From positions 41,176,581 through 41,240,580 of the forward strand of contig OX442314.1 in assembly GCA_949358305.1 (NCBI GenBank): 64,000 nt of DNA, written 5' to 3'. Within the stretch, counting starts at the first letter, position 1. The number at the start of each line of letters is the position of its first letter. The notes under the pieces are model-generated. The model saw nothing but the letters and a program-made list of their open reading frames with translations, was not told where the DNA came from and did not search any database. Origin of the DNA: Strigamia acuminata. Taxonomy: Eukaryota; Arthropoda; Chilopoda; Geophilomorpha; Linotaeniidae. Both the position numbers and the translations under genes were made by a program. This document shows positions 17,619 through 27,482 of the stretch, piece after piece.

Positions 17619-20431
17619 GAAATGTTTGTCGACTTCTTTCACCTCTCAGTGGAAGACTAAATTGAATCGATCCATGTCATCCACGAAACTGCTTACTCTC
17701 GCCGACGGTATACATAATAAAACTGATCATAAAACTGATTATAGCTTGTAATTGACGTTTAATTATTTAAAAAAAAATTAAAACTCTCAGTTATTAGCGA
17801 TTTGCACGTAACAGTTGGAAGCCAGAAAGTATGGAGGTATTTTCGCATACATGTTATTCGTCATTAAATTTAAATTATTCTTATTATTATTTCAGACCTT
17901 CGGAATTCGACCGATCAGAACTGGAAGCGATTTTACCGAAAAGTCAATCCGAACTTCCTCCTCAGAAAATGAGTCGGAGTTATGGAGAAGCGATAGTTCC
18001 CATAGGAGTGGATGAAATGTTGCGGCAAAAATATCTTAATCATACGGGAACAGTTCGAATTGGTCGAATAATGGAAGATTTGGATGCATTTGCCGTGTGG
18101 GTTTGCTATCGACATCTGTTTAATCCAAAACAGAAACCGGGAATGAAATCTCCGTTTTGTGTCGTTACGGCACTAGTTGATAAAATCAGTTGAGTGCAAC
18201 TAAAAGTCTAACCCCGTAGAAAATTCCCCTTTGCTTAGTTTTATAAATTTAATCTCACTCAGATTTAACGAGTAACGAAGTTGAAGCGAATAAAGACATC
18301 AAATTTACTGGTCAAGTAACGTGGGCGGGCAAAACGTCGTTGGAAACCCGGATGAAACTGTGGCAAGTAGGTTTATAATAAACTGATATTAAAACCTACT
18401 CTGTGTATATTTTTAGATACAGACAAATTTCATTTTCAGACTGGTCCAAACAGCGAATGGAAAGAAGTAGCACATGCTAACTTCGTAATGGTGGCACGAG
18501 ACCCTTTAAACAGAGGGTAATTGAAGGAAAACGTTTCATGAGCGTGAATTAAATTATTAATTCGATTCCAGATCTGCAGTCGTGAACAAAGTTATTGCGG
18601 AAACCGAAGAAGAAAATTTTCTATTGGATTCGGGCCAATGTAAATAAATCAACTGTAATAATATTCTAACAGATACCCACAATAATACCGTATTTTTTTT
18701 AAAAAGTGAACTCGAAATTGCGAAAAGAATTCTTGGGTCAAAGTTTAATCAAAGTGCCTCCAACAGAGGCGGAGAGAGAAGAAATTCATTCGTTATTTCT
18801 TTCCACTTTGGATAAACAGTGATGAAATTTTTTTGATTTTTGAATTTACTTATTTCAATATCTAAACTAATAATGGAATTGATATTTAGAGACGACAGTT
18901 TTCAATCGCGTTTGCTGCCCCAAGGTTGTGTTTGGATGGAAGAAGCAGAAGTGTCAACAACCATTCTTTGTCACCCAGAAGTAAAAAAATTAATGGCATT
19001 TTTATACATTAAATACCGTATTTCTTCGAATAATATTTGCGGCTATTATTCGAAGATGGCTCTTAATCGAAGTCATGCAGTAAGCTAGAGTTTACTCTGT
19101 GTAGCGCAGACATAGGACCGGTCCCAGAAAGTTGTCCAGATGAATGAGGGAATTTAACATTGCTGGTTGTAGGTTGGGTCCAGCAAACTTGTCCGGTCCA
19201 TACAGAGTACACTGTACTGTATTTCATAACGTGTTGTTATACATGTACAGGTATCTACTCACATAACTCGATTAATCATATAACGAGGAATAGTTGTACA
19301 TGTTTATTGTAGTACTACAAATAGTACGTACACACCAATTCTAATTGCAGTATCGTAATCGCTCTAACAAGATTTTCGGTGGATTCCTTATGCGTCAGGC
19401 AGTAGAATTGGCGCATATCAATTGTATTTCTTTTTGGTTAGTATATTTGGTTTTCTCTTCATTTCACCTTGCAAATGCTTTTCACAAGGGTAAAAGAAGG
19501 TTTTGACTAAATTTTTTGGCCGAAAAGAAAATAATCTTCTATCTATTTTTCTTATACACTCTCGCCCACTTTTCTTTCAGCAAAGAAATTTCTACAATAA
19601 AATTTTCGGGGGCCTTTTAATGAGGCGGGCCTTTGAATTGGCTTGGATTTCTGCTTTGGTGCATAGGTTAGTTGATCTTCTGCGCAGAAATTCAAATGCA
19701 TGTCTGCAACTTCTGTTGAAATATACTATAAGGAATGTGATCTGTTCAATGAGGAAACTTCAACTAACCCTTCTAATTCCATGTTTTTTCATGTTTATTC
19801 TTGTTTTTCCACGTTTTTACCATGTTTATTCCTGTTTTTCCACATTTTTTCATGTTTATTCCTTATTTCCTTCCTGGCTGTGTTACATAATTTGATTTTC
19901 TCTAGCCAATCAAGCCCGCTCGTACGATTTGTGGATGATATTTGTTTTCGAAGACCAGTGGAAATTGGCGATGTTATGTTTTTAAACAGCAAGGTAAATT
20001 TTAACAATTTTTTTCATGTGCAGTACCTGTATGTTTGCTTTTTGTATCCATTTTGTTCATTTCTGTCTTACCGCAGATTGTTTTTGTGTTGGATGCCTTC
20101 ATTCAAGTTCGCGTGGTTTCTGATGTTTACAATCCAGACCGAAACGAACGTTACACCACGAATGTGTTTCAATTTACGTTCGCAGTTCCAAAAGGGAGTC
20201 CAGAAATACATACTGTAATGCCCAGGACTTACAGTGGTAAGATACGATTGGTGATTTTAGTAAATATGATAATTTATGTTAATTTTTTTTCTGCAGAAGC
20301 TATGTTATATTTGGACGGCAAAAGACATTTCGAAGTGGCGATGAAATACCATAAGGTATTTTTAGGTTTGCCAATGCATGTTTTCAATATTAATTTTTCA
20401 TTGTACAAATTAGCCAAAGCCTCAAAACTGA
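17619..20431 (+). CDS. ACOT9: Acyl-CoA thioesterase 9-like, mitochondrial (first exon not identified)
   Basis: Exons: 17619-17707, 17815-17836, 17896-18188, 18263-18366, 18440-18516, 18572-18638, 18707-18828, 18890-18980, then 19351-19436 or 19581-19666, 19906-19993, 20077-20236, 20297-20355, 20414-20431 (TGA). All borders are GT-AG and phases close exactly (424 residues after the incomplete first codon). The order of conserved blocks is that of ACOT9, two hotdog domains: GTVRIGRIMEDLDAFAV, VTALVDKI, DIKFTGQVTWAGKTSLE, ANFVMVARD, then NKIFGGFLMRQAVELA, FVDDICFRRPVEIGDV, TTNVFQFTF and MLYLDGKRHFEVA. The enzyme hydrolyses acyl-CoAs to free fatty acids and CoA in mitochondria. The first visible exon is basic and Ser-rich, as in a transit peptide. 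An AATAAA follows at 20511. The duplicated exon is treated separately. Confidence 0.9.
19351..19436 (+). other. ACOT9: ACOT9 alternative exon A (hotdog segment)
   Basis: 86 nt, acceptor CTAATTGCAG, donor G/GTTAGT. Encodes YRNRSNKIFGGFLMRQAVEL and then AHINCISF. Enters in phase 0 and leaves in phase 2, joining 19906 as ...F-C-QSSPLV. Confidence 0.85.
19581..19666 (+). other. ACOT9: ACOT9 alternative exon B (hotdog segment)
   Basis: 86 nt, acceptor TTTCTTTCAG, donor AG/GTTAGT. Encodes QRNFYNKIFGGLLMRRAFEL and then AWISALVH. Same length, same phases and same position in the protein as exon A; splicing in both would duplicate the segment and break the frame. The conserved Trp of ACOT9 (ELAW) is present only in B. 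Confidence 0.85.
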
Positions 20432-20536
20432 AAGCGTGAAGATATTGATCGACCGTCCATTACTAAATTAACCGTTGTCGTACTTACTAAATTATTAATT
20501 TTGTACTAAGAATAAAATTTGTGTGCAGCTTGTAGT

Positions 20537-20808
20537 ACTGTGTGTGAAATAATTCTTGACCCATAAAACTTTGTTCGGTCAAAAGATGGCATTGCACAAG
20601 AATTGTCCGAATTTATCGACCAATCCCACACTCTGGTGGCGATTGAGGCACTTACACCTGACGTATTGGCACCGACCAATCAGTGTCGTGTGCACTATTC
20701 ACCTCTGTATATATTTACCACTGAGAATAAATGATTCATCACTTCGTTCCCATCCCAACCACGCATCTCCATGTTGTAATTCCCAACCTTCGACACTAAA
20801 AACTACAG
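20537..20808 (+). mobile_element. Probable copia-type 5' LTR
   Basis: Ends ...AAAAACTACA directly before a primer-binding site. Contains TGTATATATTTACC (TATA-like) and GAGAATAAATG (polyadenylation-like). It shares TATTGGC...GACCAATCAGTGTCG with the inverted-type motif of the other copia LTR at about 10770-10800. The left boundary is a guess (a TGTGTGAAATAATTC near 20537). Confidence 0.45.
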
Positions 20809-20824
20809 GTTATGGGTTCAGCCC
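20809..20824 (+). other. Primer-binding site of copia type
   Basis: GGTTATGGGTTCAGCC resembles the complement of the anticodon-stem region of initiator tRNA-Met (GGTTATGGGCCCAGC type). Copia elements use this as an internal half-tRNA primer rather than the tRNA 3' end. Confidence 0.6.
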
Positions 20825-20922
20825 TCGTCCACTGCGCATAATATTGAGATTTGGAACAAAACGTTCGAAGAAGTTAAAACGTTTTTGACACGAACCGTTT
20901 TCGAGAAACAAACTTAGAAACG

Positions 20923-21577
20923 ATGGCGAATGCAGGCGGAAGTTCTGCTAGAATCGAAGCATTGGGGAAAGAGAACTACGATGCGTGGAAAGTCCAAATG
21001 GAAGCAATTTTGGAGAAAAACGATCTCTTGAAGTACGCGGACGAAACATTGAAGCGACCAGAAGTTGATCCAAACAACAATTAACACCAAGAAAGCCACC
21101 GAAATTTGGGATGTGAAAGACAGAAACACGAGATACGATATCTTGCTACATGTAAAACAGTCGGAGATTCGATTGTTGAAAAACTGTAAAACCTCAAACA
21201 AATTATGGAAAAAATTGGACGAAATTTACGAAGCGAAAGGACCAGCAAATATGGGCATGTTGCTGAAACAAATTTGCGGAAACAAAATGGCTGAAAACGA
21301 AAACGTGCGTGAGTATCTGAAAGGATTTTTTGAAGCGGTCGATAAGCTACTCGACATAGATATGGAAATCCATTCGACACTTACTGGGACGCTGTTGTTG
21401 CAAAGTTTGCCGAAATCATTCGATACGTTCAAAATCACGATGGAATCGCGAGACGCATTGCCGACGCTGGAAGCGCTAAAAGCTAAAATTATAGCCGCAG
21501 CAATTTCTCAAGAAAAATATAAAGAAGAAGTATACGACGCAATGATGGCCAAGAAATCGTTCCAAAAACGGATGTGA
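20923..21577 (+). pseudogene. Ty1/copia gag, frameshifted, no pol
   Basis: ATG at 20923 (MANAGGSSARIEALGKENYD, then WKVQMEAILEKNDLLKY) is open to a TAA at about 21083. The same protein continues in another frame from about 21065 (IWDVKDRNTRYDILLHV, LLKNCKTSNKLWKKLDEIYE, MESRDALPTLEALKAKI). This is the UBN2/copia-type Gag with DAWK and W..L.... motifs. It ends before the zinc knuckle, and no pol follows: unrelated sequence begins at about 21578. One frameshift plus truncation makes it dead. Confidence 0.8.
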
Positions 21578-23483
21578 CGGTGACTACCACAACTCCCATT
21601 TAACAATGGTACCGGGAATAGATCGCAATAAAATACAGTGAATATAATACGAGATAAATACAAGAGACAATATTATCAACACACTACAGTTTATTGTTGA
21701 CAAACAATAATATCAAAGCTAATTTATACATAGGACTAACGCCGACATTTGGCCCGTTAAATAACCATTTAAACTATACAACAAGTTAGCCAAATGGCTT
21801 TATAATAATATCATTACGTGTCCATGTGATGGGAGCGGTTTTCCCATTGCTCGACCTGATTATAGATGTCATCTAAGCCGGATGGCTGTGTCCTGGAGTC
21901 CGATACGGCTTCGCTGGTTCCTTGGTTCGCTGTGTAATATCATCGCACGTCGATGAATCGAATGATCTGAGAGATGCGGTTGACTCATGTGCACCGCCAC
22001 AACTTTGGGAGGATATTGGTGTAACTAAATGTATTCATTTAGTTATCAATATTCCGCTCTACGAATTATATTTAATTCGTATCGTTGTGTTTTCCTATTT
22101 GGATGTTCTTGTAAATAAGTTGTCGCCAACTTAATAATTATATTGAATACAATATATAAGTAATTCGAGTTACTTGACTTGATTTGACTAACTTGTTCCC
22201 AAGTTAGATTTCACTGTTATAAATAAAGATAAAGATTAATCTTCCCGTCGCAACACACAATTGCCATCGATTAGAATATACGCCTTGCCATGCAGAACGG
22301 TATCAAGCGTCCCCGGCGTCGCAGCACGGTCGTCCATCGAGTGGTTGACGGTACCACGTACACAGGGGTCGATAGCTCGCGGCTCCGCACAGCAGTTTAA
22401 TCTCTCGCGGTACTAATAATAGACCGACTGCTTTGGCATCGAATACCATGAGAATCGGCTTGCCAAACACTTGGTGCTACTCGTGGTTACTGTAAAACAG
22501 ACTGCTTTGGCACCATCAGGTGAAGGAACCAATTCTCAACAATACCGATGCTACTCGTGGTAACGGAATACGTTCATACCGAAAAAGACAACTTGGTCCT
22601 GTCCGGAGGATACTGAATTGCACAACGGCGGGTTCTCCTTCGGCGTCGCAACCGTAGACTGTAACATTTATGCAACATAATAATCCCAGCACTTCGACTT
22701 CAATTGCCGGCGGTGGCATGATTCTGTAGAATCATGCAACGGTTCTTTGCGAATAAATCAACAAAGAACCAAAAAGTTTTTTACGTGAACAACGAATCAT
22801 ATTTCATAAGTAACAATACCAAACAGAAATAATCAAACAGAGCTGCGGAATGGCTGGTTGTTTGGGTTTATATAACCTGACTGGATTAAGGATTAATCCA
22901 ACTATCCAATTGGAACATTGGTTCCATGAATTCCTCCAATCCCGTATCACCGGAAGTGGATACGGAGGAGCATTTATGCAAATTATGCTAATCCTTGTTA
23001 CAACCGGAACTGGATACCCAGGACCGGAAATGGGTTCCACCAATCAGATTGATCGGTTGACCGATTGATCGCTAAACATTCTGTCCCGCAGAAATGGAAG
23101 TTACATTGTATTTAACAATGTCAGATATTTAATATATATTTATATTAATATTTAACACAATTTATTCACTTGATTAAATATACGTTTATATTTAATCATG
23201 AGGTTTTCAAGTTCGTATTCGAATTTACCGCTAATTGCGATCGCGCCATCTAGTGGCAATATGGAGCATTGACAAATGCGGGTTTTAGCAGACGACTCTT
23301 CGTAATTCGGCCGTGATATATTTATATCATGTAGAAATGAGTGTTCATTAATAATAAACGAACATCTTTATATTTGAAACATCCCAAATATCTTTATTTA
23401 GGAATTATACCAGTTTTACACAGAATATCTTCGAGATATCATGATAATGGCGCAACAGCGCTTCTTTCTAAGAAAATAGGCAT
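21578..23483. other. No recognisable gene; hairpins and low-complexity DNA
   Basis: Open frames here are short and lack family signatures. Visible structure: two adjacent perfect hairpins (22716-22737 and 22741-22770, listed separately), AT-rich tracts near 23100-23210, and a duplicated phrase (GGTGCTACTCGTGG / GATGCTACTCGTGG) near 22471 and 22548. It probably contains one or more non-autonomous insertions splitting the copia gag from its pol. Confidence 0.35.
22716..22770. repeat. Two adjacent perfect hairpins
   Basis: GCATGATTCT-GT-AGAATCATGC (22716-22737) is followed three bases later by GGTTCTTTG, a 12-base loop, then CAAAGAACC (22741-22770). Confidence 0.8.
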
Positions 23484-23626
23484 TTATAGCCATTGTAAAC
23501 CGTCACAGATAGTGGCGGCAGCAGTTGTCGTCGACATCTTGCGGACTTCGCACCACTTGGTTTTGGCGTCAACCGCCAGCAGGAACATGGAGTTGTGAAA
23601 CGGGCCGGCGAAATCGAGATGTACGC
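23484..23626 (-). pseudogene. Ty3/gypsy integrase core fragment
   Basis: Minus-strand translation reads GRVHLDFAGPF, MFLLAVDAKTKWCEVRKMST and TICDGLQWL up to TAA. This is the first part of the gypsy integrase core with the first two acidic positions (HLDFAGP, VDAKTKW). It begins immediately where the protease of the gag-PR frame breaks off. Confidence 0.8.
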
Positions 23627-24585
23627 GTCCCGGTGTCCATCTCCATATCGAGATTGACACCATCGATACAAATAGTTATCATGACTGGCTTCACACGTGG
23701 CAAGTACACGGAATTCACTGCAGTTGCAGGACCAGAGCGGACTTGATAAAAGTCCATATCGTCGGTAAAGCGAACAACGTGAGTGGAATTCGATTTCGGA
23801 ATCTGGGAGCGACACACCGGACGAATATGTCCAGTCTTTCCACAGCCATGGCACTTGGCGTCTCGAAAACGACACGAATCGCGAGAGTGGTTCGATTTAC
23901 CACAAGCCGAGCACCCCGACGCATTTCCTTTACTGGATGGTTGGTGTGGAACCGGAGAAGTCGTGTTTTTCTCCGCGTAACGCTTCCCGCCTCGCTTGTT
24001 CGGCTCGTATCGCGGCTTTGACTCGTGGAGTTTGTGCACAGGAGTGGCGGCAGTATTTTGGGCAGCAATGATCGAAAATTCCTTCGACGACACCTCAGCG
24101 GAAACCGCAAAAGACACAGCATCGTCAAAAGTCAGTCCAGTCTTCAAAGTCAACGCCTGCTGGACTTGTTCGTTTTGCAAGCCACATAAAAAGCGATTTC
24201 GCAGCTCGTCCGATTTATTCTCCTTAAAGTCGCAATTCAAGGCAAGTTCCTGGATAGCCAAGGAATAATCAGTGACAGATTCACCTGGGTGGCGATCGCG
24301 CCGATGAAATCGTCGAATTTCGGCCAAAACGAGCGGCTTCGGGCGGGCGTTCTTCTGCATGAGCGCTACCAATTCGGCGTACTTCAACTCAGCCGGCTTT
24401 TTGGGTGCTGTAAGCGACACCAATAATTTGAACGTCGGCATGCCCACGTACGAGAGCAGCGTGTGGACCTGCTCCAAATCATCAACTATTTTGTTGCAGG
24501 CGAAAATACTCGCCATTCGCAAACAATATAATTCCCAGTCGTCATTGGGGTCGTACTCGCGAGGTGTGCCTTTCAACGTCGACAT
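23627..24585 (-). pseudogene. Ty3/gypsy gag with two zinc knuckles and start of protease
   Basis: Open frame from ATG 24585 (MSTLKGTPREYDPNDDWELY). Contains a Gag retrotransposon domain (LVLAEIRRFHRRDRHPGESV, DELRNRFLCGL), two CCHC knuckles (CSACGKSNHSRDSC and CHGCGKTGHIRPVC) and, near the end, the aspartic protease motif start MEMDTGT. After that the reading jumps to integrase, so the protease body, RT and RNase H are missing. Start chosen because Gag knuckle-type proteins of this class begin about here and the PBS/LTR lies just upstream. Confidence 0.85.
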
Positions 24586-24792
24586 CTTGATGGCAAGGAG
24601 ACGGAATATAGCACCAAAAACGCGAAAATTCGAAGCACAAAACGACTAGGCCTACTTCGGAGACGGCGTGGTCAGCGACGGTCAAAAACGGCCAAAAAGT
24701 TCATCAAAAGTTCAAAAACTCACAAATAAAGTTGATACGATACTGCATCTGGTAGTGGGTCGTCGATTGCGATCCGCCTCGTCGCCAATTAT

Positions 24793-24967
24793 TGTGTTCG
24801 TATGATTTGATGAATGATGGTCAAGAAAGACAACATGTCGGCCATAGTAAACTAAACTAACTGGTTTATTCAAGAATTACAATATAGGTGGCGCTGCTTG
24901 TAAAAGCGCCAAAAGAATACGATTGGTCAAGACTGACCAGTGGAGTAGGACACTCCAACCGCCAACA
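24793..24967 (-). mobile_element. 5' LTR of the minus-strand gypsy, with adjacent PBS
   Basis: On the minus strand it starts TGTTGGCGGTTGGAGTG and ends ACGAACACA (175 bp). It contains GAATAAACC. A primer-site-like TTGGCGACGAGGCGGATCG follows within a few bases (plus-strand about 24770-24788), then an untranslated leader to the gag ATG at 24585. No 3' LTR was found. Confidence 0.65.
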
Positions 24968-25437
24968 CCGGGTTCGAATTTTAGGAGTGTCCCGTTCCCT
25001 AAAGTGACAATTTTACTCGAACCTCGACTTTTTGGTGCTCGAGCGTGACTTTTTTAATTGCGTAATCTCCCACGAAGAACAGCTAATGAAATAAAAATAA
25101 AATGAAGGTTCAGAATCATATTCCCCTCCCAACCACTCAGTTTTTTAGGCTGAGCTAGAGAGAAATAGGAGACTTTTGGAAAGTATGGCCAATGTAAGTC
25201 CCTGCTTGCCATTACCCAGGCAAGTTGGACATGCACAGTCATAAATTTTGTCAGATCAGGGTCCAATGGTCAGCGGTTAGCGGCCGTTTCGCTTGCTGAC
25301 CCCCTGTCACAACCATGACCAAAGAAGTTTCCCCCTCTTTTGAAAGAAAAAGAGATTTGTCTAATATGGTGTTTTGCAACCATCAGTAAACAAAAATTTT
25401 TCGCCAGAGAGTTCAAAATCCTGGACGGGCCCACAAT
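24968..25437. other. Flanking DNA and gypsy-type leader next to the 632-bp LTR
   Basis: Read on the minus strand, the sequence following the LTR at 25438 begins TTGTGGGCCCGTCCAGGAT, similar to a primer-binding site of tRNA-Pro type (three or so mismatches). It then continues as an untranslated leader. No gag follows. This marks the LTR as a 5' LTR of a truncated minus-strand element. Confidence 0.45.
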
Positions 25438-26069
25438 TGTGAGTGTTCGGACGGACGCCACGTGGTCTGGGGAGGACCACGAGGCGCTGGACGCAACACA
25501 CATGATGATAAATCCCACGAAATACACAAAAGACACAAGTTTAGGTTTTGGCTATTACTTTATTGTTGTCCAGGGGTATGATATGGTGTCTCAAGGTGTT
25601 TTTCCCAATGTAATAGCGGTTTTGCCGCTATTCCTGATTTGACCACGTGTCACGGCAATCGGTAGATCGCCATGACACGCGAGGTCGGAGATTGCAGTTG
25701 TTGCCGCGTCGTCGCAACGTCCGTTAGGAGCGTGCGACGAACACGGCGTGTTGGACACTCAGGTCCCGACGGGCGACGGCATTACCGCGCCAGTCATTCG
25801 GGTCTCACTAGCGATCAGGCATGGGAAGAAGGTCGGTAAGCGACCGTTCGCCATGCTGGTCAAGAATCTACAGTTCGGGCTACTGCGGGGCCCACCACTT
25901 CCGGAAGGGGCACTTCCGGTTCCCAATTGGCCGGACCAGCGACCGACAGCTCCACCTGGTGCGGGGGACCGCGCCAGGTCGCGCACGAGAAACACACGAG
26001 GTGCGCGAGAGCTGGGAAGCGCCGTGTGTTGCAGTGAAGTGACACAGACTGAGTGAGCAGCTGGTCACA
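25438..26069 (-). mobile_element. 632-bp gypsy LTR, inverted relative to the one at 52433-53054
   Basis: Minus strand: TGTGACCAGCTG ... CGAACACTCACA. It aligns along its whole length to the plus-strand LTR at 52433-53054, with patches of strong identity (CCAGGTGGAGCTG, GGAAGTG.GTGGGCCCCG, GTGTGTTGCGTCCAGCGCC, CGTGGCGTCCGTCCGAACAC) and diverged patches between. Contains CAATAAAG. Confidence 0.85.
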
Positions 26070-26522
26070 CTAACGTTAAGAATTATACTCGAAACAAATG
26101 TTTCCTAAGATTTTACTCTTTAAAATGTTGTCAGGTCATTCACATGTCAAAATTTTCTCGAATTTGGTCAAATTTCTAGGATTTTACGATATCATAAAAT
26201 GATAAGGCAGTTAAGCTTAGTTGTTGAAAAACGTTCTCCTGAACTCCCAAACTCTGCTGGAGCCACTACTCGTACTACTGCCCGCACACACTTCCCTTCT
26301 GTCCTTGCTAAGCCAGTACGTACCACCTTTAGATGAACTGCAACATCCAGTTAATTTCTTCAAGATAGAATACGTGGTTTAAATATAAAATTGAGTAAAG
26401 ATACAAATTGAGTAAAGATACAAATTGTTATGTTGTTTGTAACGTAGTCATTGAAATCTTGGATTTGCCACCGTTTGTGGAAACAATATTAAATCGTAGA
26501 AGACGGTAATATTGAAATATCA
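26070..26522. other. No gene seen
   Basis: AT-rich DNA between the LTR and the 3' end of the four-helix gene. Holds a short tandem repeat of TGAGTAAAGATACAAAT near 26391-26425. Confidence 0.4.
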
Positions 26523-27244
26523 TTACCCACATGTATATCTACGGAATTGTTTATTAGATATTTTAGTCAAACCGAAGCAACGTGTTAAATATACCGCTAC
26601 CAATAAAGCAACAAATGGTACGTCCGCATACGGCCAAAAGAACACCTGCAATGTAAATGCGTGATGTAAAACTAGGCAAGAAAAATGTGTAAAGCACATT
26701 TACTCACTACTTCTGCTGCTATGTGAACGAACATTGAAAGTGTAATTATGAATGCTACAGATATTACAATCTGACAAGCAGCAAGAAGAAGACAAACCAT
26801 GACCATTGAAGGCGATTCCTGAAATTGAACAAATTTTAATTATTTAGTAAGCATAAATCAATTTGGCATACATGCTTGAGTCCACACACTAAAAAAGGCA
26901 GTGATATACCGGATAGACTCAAATAGATGGCGTTTGAAGCAATTATTATTTCTATAACTTGAAAATTTGTCAATATTTACTTCAATTATTTACGAGAGTG
27001 AAATCAATTCTGTGCCACTTACTGAGTACGAAGTCGGAATTTGACTCGTTTAATTCGTAGGTGGAATAGATTATGCATTGACTCACAACCGTGATTAAAT
27101 AGCGGGTAGTTAAAATCTAAAATAAAATATAAGACAATGGATATTTAGCAATACGGGAAATATGTTTTTCGTTACGCAGTAGACTGTAGCAGCTGTAGCA
27201 GCTCCATATTTAACCGTTAAACTGGTCATTAACCCGAAAACCAT
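26523..27244 (-). CDS. Unrecognised 160-residue protein with four membrane segments
   Basis: Five exons on the minus strand: 27244-27176 (ATG), 27116-27023, 26957-26872, 26818-26708, 26645-26523 (TAA). All borders are GT-AG and phases close exactly (483 nt, 160 aa). Hydrophobic stretches lie at about residues 15-42 (AATAATVYCILTTRYLITVV), 56-79 (IEIIIASNAIYLSLSGISLP), 86-118 (MVMVCLLLAACQIVISVAFI) and 121-143 (FFWPYADVPFVALLVAVYL), with a short basic tail ending RRYTCG. An Asn in the first loop (NES) could be glycosylated. The topology suggests a small four-pass membrane protein, but I recognise no family. It starts 238 bp from the FASN start on the opposite strand. Confidence 0.75.
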
Positions 27245-27482
27245 GCCGCTTCCTATTTTGCTTCTATCTTACGACTTATTATATGAGAAGGATTAGAAAT
27301 CAACAATGGGTAGGAGAGGAGCGAGCCCGAGCGATTGTTCGCACTTCGCACGTTTGATCATGGAGGAATTTACATACTGACAAGTGAGATATCTGAATTA
27401 GTTGCGATTAACGTAACTCGTGCTTGTCATGTCGTTAATTGCAATTCATTACAAAGTTTCTCAAAGTTTCAATTAATTCATC
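27245..27482. promoter_or_regulatory. Candidate bidirectional promoter of the four-helix gene and FASN
   Basis: Only 238 bp separate the two start codons, which point away from each other. No TATA box at a convincing position on either strand. Both 5' UTRs must lie here unless there are upstream non-coding exons. Confidence 0.5.

Noticed and set aside
20356-20439. Reading through the last ACOT9 intron to a stop at 20437-20439
   Set aside because: A short intron with donor AAG/GTATTT and acceptor AAATTAG gives a consistent 18-nt terminal exon. Retention is possible but adds non-conserved residues.
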